A stretch of 37,367 bases of DNA, from positions 1 to 37,367 of the forward strand of contig CANQAH010000010.1 in NCBI GenBank assembly GCA_947588885.1, written 5' to 3'. The position numbers and the translations under genes were made by a program. Source of the DNA: an uncultured Clostridia bacterium. Its GTDB lineage: Bacteria; Bacillota; Clostridia; TANB77; CAG-508. Below, piece by piece: positions 1-9,316 of this stretch; within the stretch, counting starts at the first letter, position 1, and each line of letters begins with the position of its first letter. A model generated the notes under the pieces. It was given only the letters and a program-made list of their open reading frames with translations. It did not search any database and had not been told where the DNA came from.

Positions 1-203
1 TTCTCTTTTTAATTGTGATAAATAGGAAAATCAGCATCTTGCTGCGTTAAAATTAATTTTTGAAATCCTCATGTACCAACGTACACTCCGGTGTTCAAAA
101 CTTGTTTTTGCCTTGCAATATACTAATTCTCTTTTTAATCGTGTTAAATAAGGATAATCAGTATTTTGCTGCGTTAAAAACAATTTTTGAAATCCTTACA
201 AGC
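1..203. repeat. Palindromic repeat array, cut by the window edge
   Basis: Bases 1-23 look like the right end of a copy lying mostly outside the window. About 24-146 is one complete copy: a left arm with TTGCTGCGTTAAAA and AAATCCTCATGTACC, a short turn, then a right arm with GTACACTCCGGTGTT and TTTTGCCTTGCAATAT. The arms are imperfect reverse complements. About 147-203 is a left arm only (GCTGCGTTAAAA, GAAATCCTTACAAG). The core words recur at 22095-22215, so this is one dispersed family. No coding potential is seen here and the function is unknown. Confidence 0.8.
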
Positions 204-238
204 TATATAAAGATAAATTAAAAAAATGAGTTGATGAA

Positions 239-718
239 ATGGAAGAAATATTAGAAAAGTTAAAAGAGCTAAATATTGATTATGAACTTATTGAGCATAA
301 AGCTGTTTATAATATGGAAGAAATGGATGCTCTTGGACCAGATCTTTTTAAAGGTGCTTCAATTTGCAAAAATTTATTTTTAAGAGATGCTAAAGGAAAA
401 AGACATTTCTTAGTTACAATTAAGGAAGAAAAACAGGCAAATCTTGCAGATATTGCAAAAGCTTCTTTTGCAACTAAATTAAGTTTTGCATCTCCAGAAA
501 GATTACAAAAATATTTAAACTTGCAGCCAGGTGCAGTAACACCTCTTGCGATTGTCTATGATAAAGAAAAAGCTGTTGAAGTTATTTTAGATAAAGATTT
601 ACTTAAAGAAGAAAAGATTGGAGTTCATCCAGGAGTTAACACTGCAACAGTAATTCTAAGTCCAAGTGACTTAGAAAAATATATAAAAGAAAATGGTAAT
701 AAATTAAAATTAATATAA
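239..718 (+). CDS. prdX: Prolyl-tRNA deacylase-like editing protein (YbaK/ProX family)
   Basis: A 159-residue free-standing YbaK/ProRS-INS-type domain. The family hydrolyses mischarged tRNA, typically Ala-tRNA(Pro), in the cytoplasm. The whole protein is one domain; visible family features include the N-terminal helix with YELIEHKAVYN, the segment ICKNLFLRDAKGKRHFLV, the conserved lysine region LVTIKEEKQANL, and the C-terminal HPGVNTATVILS. Length matches PrdX/ProXp-ala proteins (about 160 residues). The ribosome site is weak (TTGATGAA just before the ATG). ileS starts 17 nt after the stop, so the two are probably cotranscribed, pairing two aminoacylation-fidelity genes. The family call is sure; the exact tRNA substrate (Pro or another) is inferred. 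Confidence 0.88.
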   Translation: MEEILEKLKELNIDYELIEHKAVYNMEEMDALGPDLFKGASICKNLFLRDAKGKRHFLVTIKEEKQANLADIAKASFATKLSFASPERLQKYLNLQPGAVTPLAIVYDKEKAVEVILDKDLLKEEKIGVHPGVNTATVILSPSDLEKYIKENGNKLKLI

Positions 719-735
719 ATTTAGGAGGAAGAAAG

Positions 736-3501
736 ATGAGCGAAGAAAAAATGGATTATAGTTCAACTTTGAACTTGCCAAAAACAGACTTTCAAATGAG
801 AGCTGGATTACCAGAAAAAGAACCTAAAATATTAGAAGAGGTTTTTGAGAAGAAACATATCTATGAGAAAATGTTAGAAAAGAATAAAGGAAAAGAACCT
901 TTTGTATTACATGATGGCCCTCCATATGCAAATGGAGAAATTCATATAGGTCATGCATTAAATAAAGTATTAAAAGATACAATCGTTAGATATAAAAGTT
1001 TAAAAGGTTACTGGACACCATTTATACCAGGATATGATACTCATGGTATGCCAACTGAAAAAAAGGCAATTCAAGCACTTGGATTAAATAGAGATGAAAT
1101 ACCTGTAACTAAGTTTAGAGATACTTGTAAAAAGTTTACAATGGAATATAAAGATAAACAAACAGCAGGATTTAAAAGACTTGGTGTTCTTGGAGATTGG
1201 GAAAATCCTTATGTAACATATCAACCACAAATGGAAGCAAAACAAATTGGTGTTTTTGCTGATATGTACAAAAAAGGTTATATATATAAAGGATTAAAAC
1301 CAGTTTATTGGTGTACAGACTGTGAAACAGCATTAGCTGAAGCTGAAATAGAATATAAAAACATAAATTCAAATACAGCATATGTTAAATTCCCAGTAAA
1401 AGATGCAAAAGGAAAATTCGACGAAAAAGATACTTTTGTAGTAATATGGACAACAACACCTTGGACATTACCTGGTAATACTGGTATAACAATCGGTGGA
1501 GATTTTGATTATAGCTTCGTAAAAGCAAATGGTGAAGTTTTAATAATGGCTTCAGCTTTAGTTGAAGAAGTAATGAAAATTGCTGGAATAGAAAAATATT
1601 CTGTTGAGAAAGAAATGAAAGGTTCTGAATTAGAAGGAACAATTTGTAGACACCCATTTTTAGATAGAGATTCTAAAGTAGTTTTAGGAAGCACAGATAC
1701 TGTAGATGTTGAATTAGACAGTGGTACAGGTGCTGTACACACTGCTCCAAGCTATGGTAAAGAAGACTATTTGTGCGGATTGAAAAATGATTTAGATATA
1801 ATAGTTTGTGTTGATGGAAAAGGTTATCAAAATGAAGATGCTGGACCATTTGCAGGAATGTTCTATGCAAAATCTGATAAAGAAATAATAAAATGGTTAG
1901 ATGAACATGGATTACTACTTGCAAGCCAAGAAGTTAATCACTCATATCCACATTGTTGGAGATGTAAACATCCAGTTATATTCAGAGCTACAAGTCAATG
2001 GTTTGCATCAGTTGATGGATTTAGAAAAGAAACATTAGATGCAATAAAGGAAGTAAAATGGTATCCTGCATGGGGTGAAGAAAGAATTACTAAAATGGTT
2101 GAAGAAAGAAATGATTGGTGTATTTCTCGTCAACGTACTTGGGGAGTTCCAATACCAGTATTTTATTGCAAAGATTGTGAAAAAGAATATGTTACAGAAG
2201 AAAGTTTAGAAAAAGTTCAAAAAATCTTTAAAGAAAAAGGATCAAATGCTTGGTTTGATTTATCTGAAAAAGAATTAATGCCAGAAGGTGCAAAATGTTC
2301 TTGCGGCTGTACAGAGTTCAAAAAAGAAACAGATATAATGGATGTATGGTTTGATTCTGGATCAACACATGAATCTGTTTTAGCAGAAAGAGGACTTCCA
2401 CCAGCTAATTTATATTTAGAAGGAAGTGACCAATATAGAGGTTGGTTCCAATCTTCTTTATTAACTTCTGTTGCAACTAAAGGTGTTGCTCCTTATAAAG
2501 AGGTTGTTACACACGGTTACACAATAGATGAACAAGGAAGAAAGATGTCTAAATCTATTGGAAATGTTATAGCACCACAAGAGATAATAAATGAATCTGG
2601 TGCAGATGTTTTAAGACTTTGGGTATTATCTTCAGATTATAAATCAGATGTAAGTGTATCAAAATCAATAATAAAACAAGTTACAGAAGTTTATAGAAAA
2701 ATACGTAATACTGCAAGATATATACTTGGAAATATTTATGATTTCCCTGTAAATAAGCCTGTTGAATATAAAGATTTATTAGAAATAGATAAATGGGCAT
2801 TAATAAAGTTGAACAAACTTGTTAAAGATTGTACAAAAGCATATGATGAATACGAATTTCATAATGCATATCAAGCAATTAATCAATTTTGTGTTGTAGA
2901 TATGAGTACATTTTATTTAGATATAATAAAAGACAGATTATATACATCAAAACCTGATTCTCTAGACAGAAGATCTGCTCAGACAGTTATGTATGAAATA
3001 CTTGATGCTCTTGTAAAAATATTAGCACCAATGACTTGCTTCACTGCTGAGGAAATATGGAAAGCTATGCCTCATAGAAAGGATGAAGAAGTTGAAAGTG
3101 TAATGCTTACAGATTATCCTGTTTATAAAAAAGAATACGAAGATGAAAAACTAGAGGAAAGATGGAATAAAATAATAAAATTAAAAGAAGAAGTTTCTAA
3201 AAAATTAGAAGAAGCTAGAATTGAAAAGGTTATAGGACATTCTTTAAATGCAAAAGTTACATTATTTGTAAGTGAAGATAAATATGATGAATTTTTAAAG
3301 GATAAAGATTTATTTGCAACAGTATTTATTGTTTCAAAAGTTGAAATAGATAATAATAAAAGAGAACAAGACCCTGAAATTGGTGTAAAAGTAGAACTAG
3401 CAGATGGAAAAAAATGTGAGAGATGTTGGATGTATTCAGAAACTGTTGGAAAAGATCATGATCATCCTACAATTTGCAAAAGATGTGTAGATAATCTATA
3501 A
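736..3501 (+). CDS. ileS: Isoleucyl-tRNA synthetase
   Basis: Charges tRNA(Ile) with isoleucine in the cytoplasm. At 921 residues it is the usual bacterial length. The class I HIGH motif is at residues 70-73 (NGEIHIGHALNK), the editing domain (CP1) lies at roughly 200-400 with TTTPWTLPGNT, and KMSKS is at 603-607. The anticodon-binding domain follows, and a C-terminal zinc finger ends the protein with cysteines at 894, 897, 914 and 917 (CERCW, CKRC). The start is fixed by a strong AGGAGGAAG site a few bases upstream. I looked for a T-box leader and found no room for one, because prdX ends 17 nt upstream; any such control would lie before prdX, and the repeat there does not look like one. Confidence 0.97.
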   Translation: MSEEKMDYSSTLNLPKTDFQMRAGLPEKEPKILEEVFEKKHIYEKMLEKNKGKEPFVLHDGPPYANGEIHIGHALNKVLKDTIVRYKSLKGYWTPFIPGYDTHGMPTEKKAIQALGLNRDEIPVTKFRDTCKKFTMEYKDKQTAGFKRLGVLGDWENPYVTYQPQMEAKQIGVFADMYKKGYIYKGLKPVYWCTDCETALAEAEIEYKNINSNTAYVKFPVKDAKGKFDEKDTFVVIWTTTPWTLPGNTGITIGGDFDYSFVKANGEVLIMASALVEEVMKIAGIEKYSVEKEMKGSELEGTICRHPFLDRDSKVVLGSTDTVDVELDSGTGAVHTAPSYGKEDYLCGLKNDLDIIVCVDGKGYQNEDAGPFAGMFYAKSDKEIIKWLDEHGLLLASQEVNHSYPHCWRCKHPVIFRATSQWFASVDGFRKETLDAIKEVKWYPAWGEERITKMVEERNDWCISRQRTWGVPIPVFYCKDCEKEYVTEESLEKVQKIFKEKGSNAWFDLSEKELMPEGAKCSCGCTEFKKETDIMDVWFDSGSTHESVLAERGLPPANLYLEGSDQYRGWFQSSLLTSVATKGVAPYKEVVTHGYTIDEQGRKMSKSIGNVIAPQEIINESGADVLRLWVLSSDYKSDVSVSKSIIKQVTEVYRKIRNTARYILGNIYDFPVNKPVEYKDLLEIDKWALIKLNKLVKDCTKAYDEYEFHNAYQAINQFCVVDMSTFYLDIIKDRLYTSKPDSLDRRSAQTVMYEILDALVKILAPMTCFTAEEIWKAMPHRKDEEVESVMLTDYPVYKKEYEDEKLEERWNKIIKLKEEVSKKLEEARIEKVIGHSLNAKVTLFVSEDKYDEFLKDKDLFATVFIVSKVEIDNNKREQDPEIGVKVELADGKKCERCWMYSETVGKDHDHPTICKRCVDNL

Positions 3502-3515
3502 ATTAAAGAAAATGA

Positions 3516-3544
3516 TTGCATTTATTTGAGATATATGTTAAAAT
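3516..3544 (+). promoter_or_regulatory. Predicted sigma-A promoter for secG
   Basis: TTGCAT (-35) and TAAAAT (-10) are separated by exactly 17 bases, in the 83-nt gap between ileS and secG. The region also forms a small inverted repeat (TTGAGATA with TATCTTAA), which may be a weak hairpin. The assignment is from consensus match only. Confidence 0.5.
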
Positions 3545-3584
3545 TTAACACGTATCTTAAAGAGATAATTGGAGGAACAATATA

Positions 3585-3833
3585 ATGGAACAAGTAATGA
3601 ATATATTAACAATTGTTTATGCTTTATGTTGCATAGTTATAATTGTATTAGTGCTTTTACAAAAATCAGACAAAGGTGGAGCATCTGAAACTATTGTAGG
3701 TGGTTCAGGAAGTAATTTTTATGAAAAGAATAAAGGTAGAACGAAAGAAGGAAGATTGCAAAAGTATACAATATTTTTCACAGTAGTTTTTGTTGTACTT
3801 ACTATAGTACTTACGATTTTAAATATGAGATAA
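3585..3833 (+). CDS. secG: Preprotein translocase subunit SecG
   Basis: A small accessory subunit of the SecYEG channel in the cytoplasmic membrane. The 82 residues form two transmembrane helices (about 5-25 and 58-80) separated by a glycine- and serine-rich cytoplasmic loop containing LLQKSDKGG and a conserved GG-S-GSNFYEKNKGRT stretch, which is the SecG signature. A GGAGGAACAATATA site precedes the ATG. A strong terminator follows directly, so secG is probably a short transcription unit. The secG-rnr neighbourhood is typical of Firmicutes; here an amidase-like gene sits between them. Confidence 0.95.
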   Translation: MEQVMNILTIVYALCCIVIIVLVLLQKSDKGGASETIVGGSGSNFYEKNKGRTKEGRLQKYTIFFTVVFVVLTIVLTILNMR

Positions 3834-3839
3834 AATTTG

Positions 3840-3866
3840 GGGGCGAAAACAATCGCCCCTTTTTTT
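3840..3866 (+). terminator. Rho-independent terminator after secG
   Basis: GGGGCGA, a 6-nt loop (AAACAA), then TCGCCCC followed by seven T residues. It is one of the few GC-rich stems in this AT-rich window, just after the secG stop. Confidence 0.93.
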
Positions 3867-4024
3867 ACGTAATAAAAAAAGTAGAATATATCTGAATTTT
3901 AAGAATGAAAAGTTGTAAAATTTGTATAAAATATAGAAAAAAGTTATAAAAAAATGTATCATATAATTTAATAATTTTACTTAAAAAGTTGAACAAATAT
4001 GTATAACGGAGAAAGGATTTTTTG

Positions 4025-4546
4025 ATGCTAAAAAAATGGTCTAATTCTAGTTTAATAGAAAATACGTATAAAGCTAGATATTATAAAAAAATATTTAATA
4101 GAAAAATAAAATATATAACGATTCATCATATGGGAGCTATTCATTCTGCTGAAGGATTAGGAAGAATTTATCAATTACTAGGAAGAGAAAATTCATGTCA
4201 TTATGGGGTAGGAAAAGATGGAGAAATTGCTTTATACGTTGAAGAAAAATATGTAGCATTTAGTAATAGAAATAATGAGAGTAATAAAGTTTCAATTGCT
4301 GTTGAAATTTGTAATTCAGAAATAGGTGGAGATTTTAGAGTTGATGATGTAGTACTAAATAGTGCTATAAAACTTATTGCGGACATTGCAAAAAGAAATA
4401 AATTAGGAAGACTAGAAAAAGGAAAAACTCTTTGTTGGCATAGTATGTTTGCAAATACTGAGTGTCCAGGAAAATATTTATTAAATAAAATGGATTATAT
4501 TTGTGAAAAAGCTAATGAAATTAATGGATATAGGGTGAAAAAATAG
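4025..4546 (+). CDS. N-acetylmuramoyl-L-alanine amidase (Amidase_2/PGRP-like)
   Basis: A 173-residue single-domain zinc amidase-like protein predicted to cut the MurNAc-L-Ala bond of peptidoglycan or a muropeptide. The likely zinc ligands are visible: His34 in ITIHHMG, His139 in CWHSMF and Cys147 in TECPGKYL. The middle has SCHYGVGKDGEI, and NKVSIAVEICN forms the usual core strand. The ORF track starts at TTG 4022, but ATG 4025 has a well-spaced GGAGAAAGG site, so I prefer 4025. No signal peptide, membrane segment or cell-wall-binding domain is seen. That fits a phage-type endolysin or a cytoplasmic muropeptide-recycling enzyme better than a secreted autolysin. It ends 1 nt before rnr and is probably cotranscribed with it. 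Confidence 0.85.
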   Translation: MLKKWSNSSLIENTYKARYYKKIFNRKIKYITIHHMGAIHSAEGLGRIYQLLGRENSCHYGVGKDGEIALYVEEKYVAFSNRNNESNKVSIAVEICNSEIGGDFRVDDVVLNSAIKLIADIAKRNKLGRLEKGKTLCWHSMFANTECPGKYLLNKMDYICEKANEINGYRVKK

Positions 4547-4547
4547 A

Positions 4548-6476
4548 ATGGAACAAGAATTTATAATAGGATGTTTTAGTGCTAATGAAAAAGGATTTGG
4601 GTTTGTAAAACCTGAAAATGAAAATATGGAAAAAGATATATTTATTCCTGAAAAATATGTTAATGGTGCACTAAATGAAGATATAGTTGAAGTAGAAATT
4701 ACAAAACAAAGTGAGAAAGGAAAAAGAAAAGAGGGGAAAATTACTAAAATAGTTAGAAGAGGAAAAGAAACAGTAGTTGGAACTTTTCAAAAATCTGAAA
4801 ATTTTGGTTTTGTAGTTCCTGATGATAAAAAGTTTGGAACTGATATTTTTATTTCTAAAAAGAACTTTGGAAAAGCAAGAGACAAACATAAAGTTGTTGT
4901 AAAAATTACAAAATATCCAGAAAATGGGCGTAAAGCAGAAGGAGAAATTGTCGAAGTTATAGGAAATATAAATCAAGCAGGTGTAGATATGCTTAGTATT
5001 ATAAAAGAATTTAAATTGCCTGCTAGATTTCCAGAAGATGTGGTTCAAGAAGCAAAAAGTTTTGGAAATAAAATTAGAGAAGATAAAGTAAAAAATAGAA
5101 AAGACTTAAGAGAACAAATAATTTTTACTATAGATGGTGAGGATGCAAAAGATTTAGATGATGCGGTTAGTGTAGAAAAAAATGATGAAGGAAATTATTT
5201 GCTGAATGTTCATATTGCAGATGTTAGCCATTATGTAAAAGACAGAAGTTTGCTTGATAGAGAAGCTAGAATTAGAGGTACAAGTGTTTATATGCTTGAT
5301 AGGGTTATTCCAATGCTTCCACGTGAATTGTCAAATGGACTTTGTAGTTTAAATGCGGGAGAAGATAGATATACATTATCTGTGTCAATGGAAATAGACA
5401 AAGAAGGAAATGTTATTTCTTCTAATATTTATAATGCAATTATTAATGTCACTGAAAGAATGAGCTATACTGATGTTCAAAAAATTCTAGATGGTAGTGA
5501 TGAAAAGGTTTTAAAGAAATATAGAAAATATATAGAAAACTTTAAACTTATGGAAGAATTAGCTAAGATACTTAAAAATAAAAGAATGAGTAAAGGATAT
5601 TTGAACTTAGATCTACCTGAAAGCAAAATTGTTTTAGATAATATTACTGGAAAATGTCTTGAGGTAAAAAAATATGAAACAACTTTTGCTAATGAAATTA
5701 TTGAACAATTTATGCTTATTACTAATGAAACTGTAGCTGAAACATATTATTGGCTTGATTATCCATTTATATATAGAGTTCATGAGGAACCTGATATTGA
5801 TAAAGTTAAAGAGCTTAATAAGTTTTTATTTAATTTAGGTTATAAGATTCATATAAGTCAAGAAACAATACATCCGTCAGCTTTTTCTAAAGTATTAGAA
5901 GAAGTAAAAGGAAAACCAGAAGAAAAGGTTGTTTCAAATCTGATTTTAAGAACTTTGAAAGTTGCTAAATATGATAGTGAGAATCTTGGACATTTTGGAA
6001 TTGCTGGTAAATATTATTGCCATTTTACATCACCAATCAGAAGATATCCAGATTTATTTATTCATAGAGTCATTTCAGAATATTTAGGATCTTCTGAAAA
6101 ACAAAAAGAACGTTTTAGGGAAAAGGCTGAAAAATATGCCAAAATTTCTTCTGAAAGAGAAAGAGTTGCACAAAAAGCTGAAAGAGAAGCAGAAAGCATG
6201 AAAAAGGCAGAGTTTATGGAAGATAAAGTTGGTAATGAATATGATGGAATTATTTCTTCTGTAACTAACTTTGGAATTTTTGTTGAGCTTGAAAACACTA
6301 TTGAAGGCTTAATTAGATTTCAAGATTTGGGTGACGAATATTTTATATTTAATGAAGGAAATAAAACTTTAACAGGAGAAAAAACTAATATTGTTTATAA
6401 AATAGGTGATCATTTAAAAATAAAAGTTATAAAAGCAAATAAAAATAGTAGAGAAATTGATTTTGCTCTTGCATAA
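4548..6476 (+). CDS. rnr: Ribonuclease R (RNB-family exoribonuclease)
   Basis: A processive 3'-to-5' exoribonuclease that degrades structured RNA, including mRNA and rRNA decay products. Domain order: two cold-shock domains (about 1-70 with GFGFVKPE, and 75-135 with NFGFVVPD), the RNB catalytic domain (about 185-510) with the metal-binding aspartates in DGEDAKDLDDAVS near residues 195-209 and HFTSPIRRYPDL, then an S1 domain (about 560-640). At 642 residues it is on the short side, ending right after S1 without the usual basic tail. The start lies 1 nt after the amidase stop, with GGGTGAAA upstream. In many Firmicutes smpB and ssrA follow rnr; neither is seen here. Confidence 0.96.
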   Translation: MEQEFIIGCFSANEKGFGFVKPENENMEKDIFIPEKYVNGALNEDIVEVEITKQSEKGKRKEGKITKIVRRGKETVVGTFQKSENFGFVVPDDKKFGTDIFISKKNFGKARDKHKVVVKITKYPENGRKAEGEIVEVIGNINQAGVDMLSIIKEFKLPARFPEDVVQEAKSFGNKIREDKVKNRKDLREQIIFTIDGEDAKDLDDAVSVEKNDEGNYLLNVHIADVSHYVKDRSLLDREARIRGTSVYMLDRVIPMLPRELSNGLCSLNAGEDRYTLSVSMEIDKEGNVISSNIYNAIINVTERMSYTDVQKILDGSDEKVLKKYRKYIENFKLMEELAKILKNKRMSKGYLNLDLPESKIVLDNITGKCLEVKKYETTFANEIIEQFMLITNETVAETYYWLDYPFIYRVHEEPDIDKVKELNKFLFNLGYKIHISQETIHPSAFSKVLEEVKGKPEEKVVSNLILRTLKVAKYDSENLGHFGIAGKYYCHFTSPIRRYPDLFIHRVISEYLGSSEKQKERFREKAEKYAKISSERERVAQKAEREAESMKKAEFMEDKVGNEYDGIISSVTNFGIFVELENTIEGLIRFQDLGDEYFIFNEGNKTLTGEKTNIVYKIGDHLKIKVIKANKNSREIDFALA

Positions 6477-6518
6477 TATATAGATATAAAATTATAAAAA
6501 TTTAATAACATAGAAAAA

Positions 6519-6557
6519 ATAAATATTGAAATTTAAGTTGCAATATTTATTTTTTTC
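6519..6557 (+). terminator. Rho-independent terminator after rnr
   Basis: A perfect 10-bp AT-rich stem, ATAAATATTG with CAATATTTAT, around a 12-nt loop and followed by a T run. It lies between rnr and the PBP gene and probably ends the amidase-rnr unit. Confidence 0.75.
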
Positions 6558-6657
6558 TGCGAAAATACTTTATATTTATAAAGTTTTATAATATAATGTC
6601 AATGCATATAATTTTTAAAAACAGTTTAAATAACATAATTGAACAAAGGAGGAAAAT

Positions 6658-9219
6658 ATGGACAAAAGGAGTGGAAGAAACTCATCTAAAGGTACAGGAA
6701 GAAGAACTGTAAAGAAAAATCCTTCTTCTACTACTAAAAAAGTATCCGCAGTTTCTGATGAAACAAAGATGTATAAGTTTAATAAAGATGATTTAGATGA
6801 TGCTATAAATGATGCATATAATAGAAAAGACAAAAATGGTAAAAAGTTAAATAATAAGGCAAATACAAAAAAGAAAAAAGTTTTTAAAATTATAAAGAAA
6901 ATTATACTTGTATTATTTATTTTAGGACTTCTTGCTGGATTAATTTTGGCAGGAATAATTGCTGGAATTTTCTTTGGATTTTTTGGCGATGACTTTAAAA
7001 TGACAAAAGATGACTTACTAATACAATTTAGTAATTCAGAAGTTTATGATTCTGCTGGTAATTTAATATGTACATTAGTAGGGGATGAATCTAGAAAAAT
7101 TGTTAGTTTGGAAGATATGCCTAAATATTTACCTAAAGCATATGTTTCAATAGAAGATGAAAGATTTTATCAACATAATGGTGTAGATATAAAAAGAACA
7201 GGAGCTGCTACTATTACATATCTTTTTAAAGGGGATTCTTCATATGGTGGAAGTTCAATTACACAGCAGCTGGTAAAAAATATTACAAAAGACGATGATC
7301 ACTCAGCTCTTAGAAAAGTAAAAGAAATGGCAAGAGCTATTCAAATAGAAAAAGAAATATCAAAAGATGATATATTGGAGCTATACTTAAATGTTATATA
7401 TGTAGGTGGAAAAGGAAATCTTCATGGTGTTGCTTTAGCTTCAGAGTATTACTTTAATAAAAATGTATCTGATTTAAGTTTGGCTGAATGTGCTTTTCTT
7501 GCTGGAATAAACCATTCACCTAATTCATATGATCCTTTTAAGGGGTCAGATGAAACTGTTCAAAAATGTAATAATAGAGCAAAAGTTGTTTTAAACAAAA
7601 TGTACGAATTGGGTAATATTACTCAAGAAGAATATAACACTGCTTCAGCTGAAATTGATGCAGGATTAAAGTTTGAACAAGGAAATAAAAATGCAACAGT
7701 TGTGTATTCATCACTTACTGAGGCTGCTATAGATCAAATTGTTAAACAAATGATGGATGAAAAAGGCATGACACGTCAAATGGCTGAAACTAGAGTATAT
7801 GGCGGTGGATATAAAATATATACAACTGAAGTTCCAAGTATTCAATCTACTTTGGAAGAAGAAATGAAAAAAGATAAATATATCAAAAATGGTAAAAAGA
7901 AAGATAATGATGGAAACGTGCAGAAATCACAAGCTGCAATGGTTATTATTGAACCATCAACAGGATATGTTGTTGGTTGTGTTGGACAATTAGGAGAAAA
8001 AACAAAAAATGGTGATTTAAATAGAGCTGTTCAAAGTTATAGACAGGTTGGATCTGCAATGAAACCACTTGCAGTTATAACTCCAGCTATTCAAGAAGGA
8101 ATTATTACACCTTGTTCTGTTTACTTAGATAAACAAACATCAGAATTTCTTGGAAAACCATGGCCAAAGAATTATGATGGACGTTATAGAGGAAAACAGA
8201 CTGTTAGACAGGCAATTGCTGTTTCTGGAAATGTTATTCCGGTTAGAATATTAAACCAATTAGGTGTAGATAAGTCTATGGAATATTTAAACAGGATGGG
8301 ATTAACAATAAATGATTCAAATATTGGATTATCATTAGCATTAGGAGCAAAAGAATATTCACCTTTACAAATTGCTGCTGGTTATGCAATGATAGGAAAT
8401 GATGGTTTATATATTGAACCTAGCTTTTATTCAAAAGTGTTAGATTCTTCTGGAAATGTAGCTTTAGAGCCACATCAAAAGAAAGATCAAATTATGGGAA
8501 AAGGAGAAGCTTACCAAGTAAAGAGTATTTTGATGGAACCTGTTATAGGAACTACATCAGGAGCTACAGCAACTTATGCTAAAATGTCTGGATTTGATGT
8601 TTGTGCAAAAACTGGTACAACAAATGATGACTTTGATAGATGGTTCTGCGAAATTACACCATATTATGCTGCTGCTTGTTGGTATGGATATGATATAAAT
8701 GAGGAAGTTCATTATTCAGGTAGTCCATCAAATCCAGCAGGAGGAATTTGTACAGCAGTTATGAAAGCAATACATAAAGGACTTGAAGCTAAGAAATTTA
8801 CTGTTCCAGATGATATTGTTACATTAACAGTTTGTAAGGACTCAGGATTACTACCTTCACCTGGATGTCCAACAATTACTGATATTTTTGTTAAATCTAG
8901 AGTACCAACGGAATATTGTTCAACAGAAAGCTCAGTAAAAACATATTTAATTTGTGAAGATTCAGGATTAATTGCTATTGAAGGAGCTTGCCCAAATGTA
9001 GTAGAAAAAACATTTGATGTAGATGAAGAATTACCAACAGAGGTTTGTGGAATTCATAAAGTACAGCCGTCAGAAACGCCAACACCAACTCCAACGTCAA
9101 CACCAACGGCTAGTAAGTCACCAAAACCAACTCAAACAGCAAGACCTACAAAGACACCAACATCGACTCCTTCTACAACACCAAATCCAAGTGAAGAGCC
9201 AGAAGAACCTGAAGATTAA
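6658..9219 (+). CDS. Class A penicillin-binding protein (PBP1A-type)
   Basis: A bifunctional peptidoglycan glycosyltransferase/transpeptidase acting on the outer face of the membrane. Residues 1-75 are a long basic cytoplasmic tail (KKKKVFKIIKK); one transmembrane helix lies at about 80-105. The GT51 domain carries the EDERFYQHNGVD motif near 166 and SSITQQLVKN. The transpeptidase has SxxK in GSAMKP (Ser about 466), SGN near 523 and KTGT near 651. Residues after about 720 hold Cys-containing C-terminal repeats and then a Thr/Pro/Ser-rich tail (PTPTPTSTPT) ending in acidic EEPEEPED, resembling a wall-spanning linker. GGAGGAAAAT precedes the ATG. At 853 residues it is normal for the family. It stands between two hairpins and is probably a single-gene unit. 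Confidence 0.96.
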   Translation: MDKRSGRNSSKGTGRRTVKKNPSSTTKKVSAVSDETKMYKFNKDDLDDAINDAYNRKDKNGKKLNNKANTKKKKVFKIIKKIILVLFILGLLAGLILAGIIAGIFFGFFGDDFKMTKDDLLIQFSNSEVYDSAGNLICTLVGDESRKIVSLEDMPKYLPKAYVSIEDERFYQHNGVDIKRTGAATITYLFKGDSSYGGSSITQQLVKNITKDDDHSALRKVKEMARAIQIEKEISKDDILELYLNVIYVGGKGNLHGVALASEYYFNKNVSDLSLAECAFLAGINHSPNSYDPFKGSDETVQKCNNRAKVVLNKMYELGNITQEEYNTASAEIDAGLKFEQGNKNATVVYSSLTEAAIDQIVKQMMDEKGMTRQMAETRVYGGGYKIYTTEVPSIQSTLEEEMKKDKYIKNGKKKDNDGNVQKSQAAMVIIEPSTGYVVGCVGQLGEKTKNGDLNRAVQSYRQVGSAMKPLAVITPAIQEGIITPCSVYLDKQTSEFLGKPWPKNYDGRYRGKQTVRQAIAVSGNVIPVRILNQLGVDKSMEYLNRMGLTINDSNIGLSLALGAKEYSPLQIAAGYAMIGNDGLYIEPSFYSKVLDSSGNVALEPHQKKDQIMGKGEAYQVKSILMEPVIGTTSGATATYAKMSGFDVCAKTGTTNDDFDRWFCEITPYYAAACWYGYDINEEVHYSGSPSNPAGGICTAVMKAIHKGLEAKKFTVPDDIVTLTVCKDSGLLPSPGCPTITDIFVKSRVPTEYCSTESSVKTYLICEDSGLIAIEGACPNVVEKTFDVDEELPTEVCGIHKVQPSETPTPTPTSTPTASKSPKPTQTARPTKTPTSTPSTTPNPSEEPEEPED

Positions 9220-9255
9220 CGGATGTAAAAGCACATAAATAATATTATTATAAAC

Positions 9256-9291
9256 GTAAGGTGTGCTAACACTAGACTTAGTACACCTTAC
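9256..9291. promoter_or_regulatory. Long perfect-stem hairpin between the PBP gene and cysS
   Basis: GTAAGGTGTGCTAA pairs with TTAGTACACCTTAC (14 bp, one G-T wobble) around an 8-nt loop. It is not followed by a clear T run, so it is a poor intrinsic terminator. It could be a transcript-end or processing hairpin, a protein-binding palindrome, or a weak bidirectional terminator. Confidence 0.6.
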
Positions 9292-9316
9292 ATAAATATA
9301 TAGAGAGGAAAATTTT

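Noticed and set aside
1-238. T-box or other riboswitch before prdX-ileS
   Set aside because: The sequence is explained by the palindromic repeat copies. I found no T-box-like layout, and no terminator stem with a T run lies before prdX.
9023-9238. 71-aa + strand ORF in the end of the PBP gene
   Set aside because: A shadow of the Thr/Pro-rich tail repeat in another frame; Gln/His-rich low complexity.
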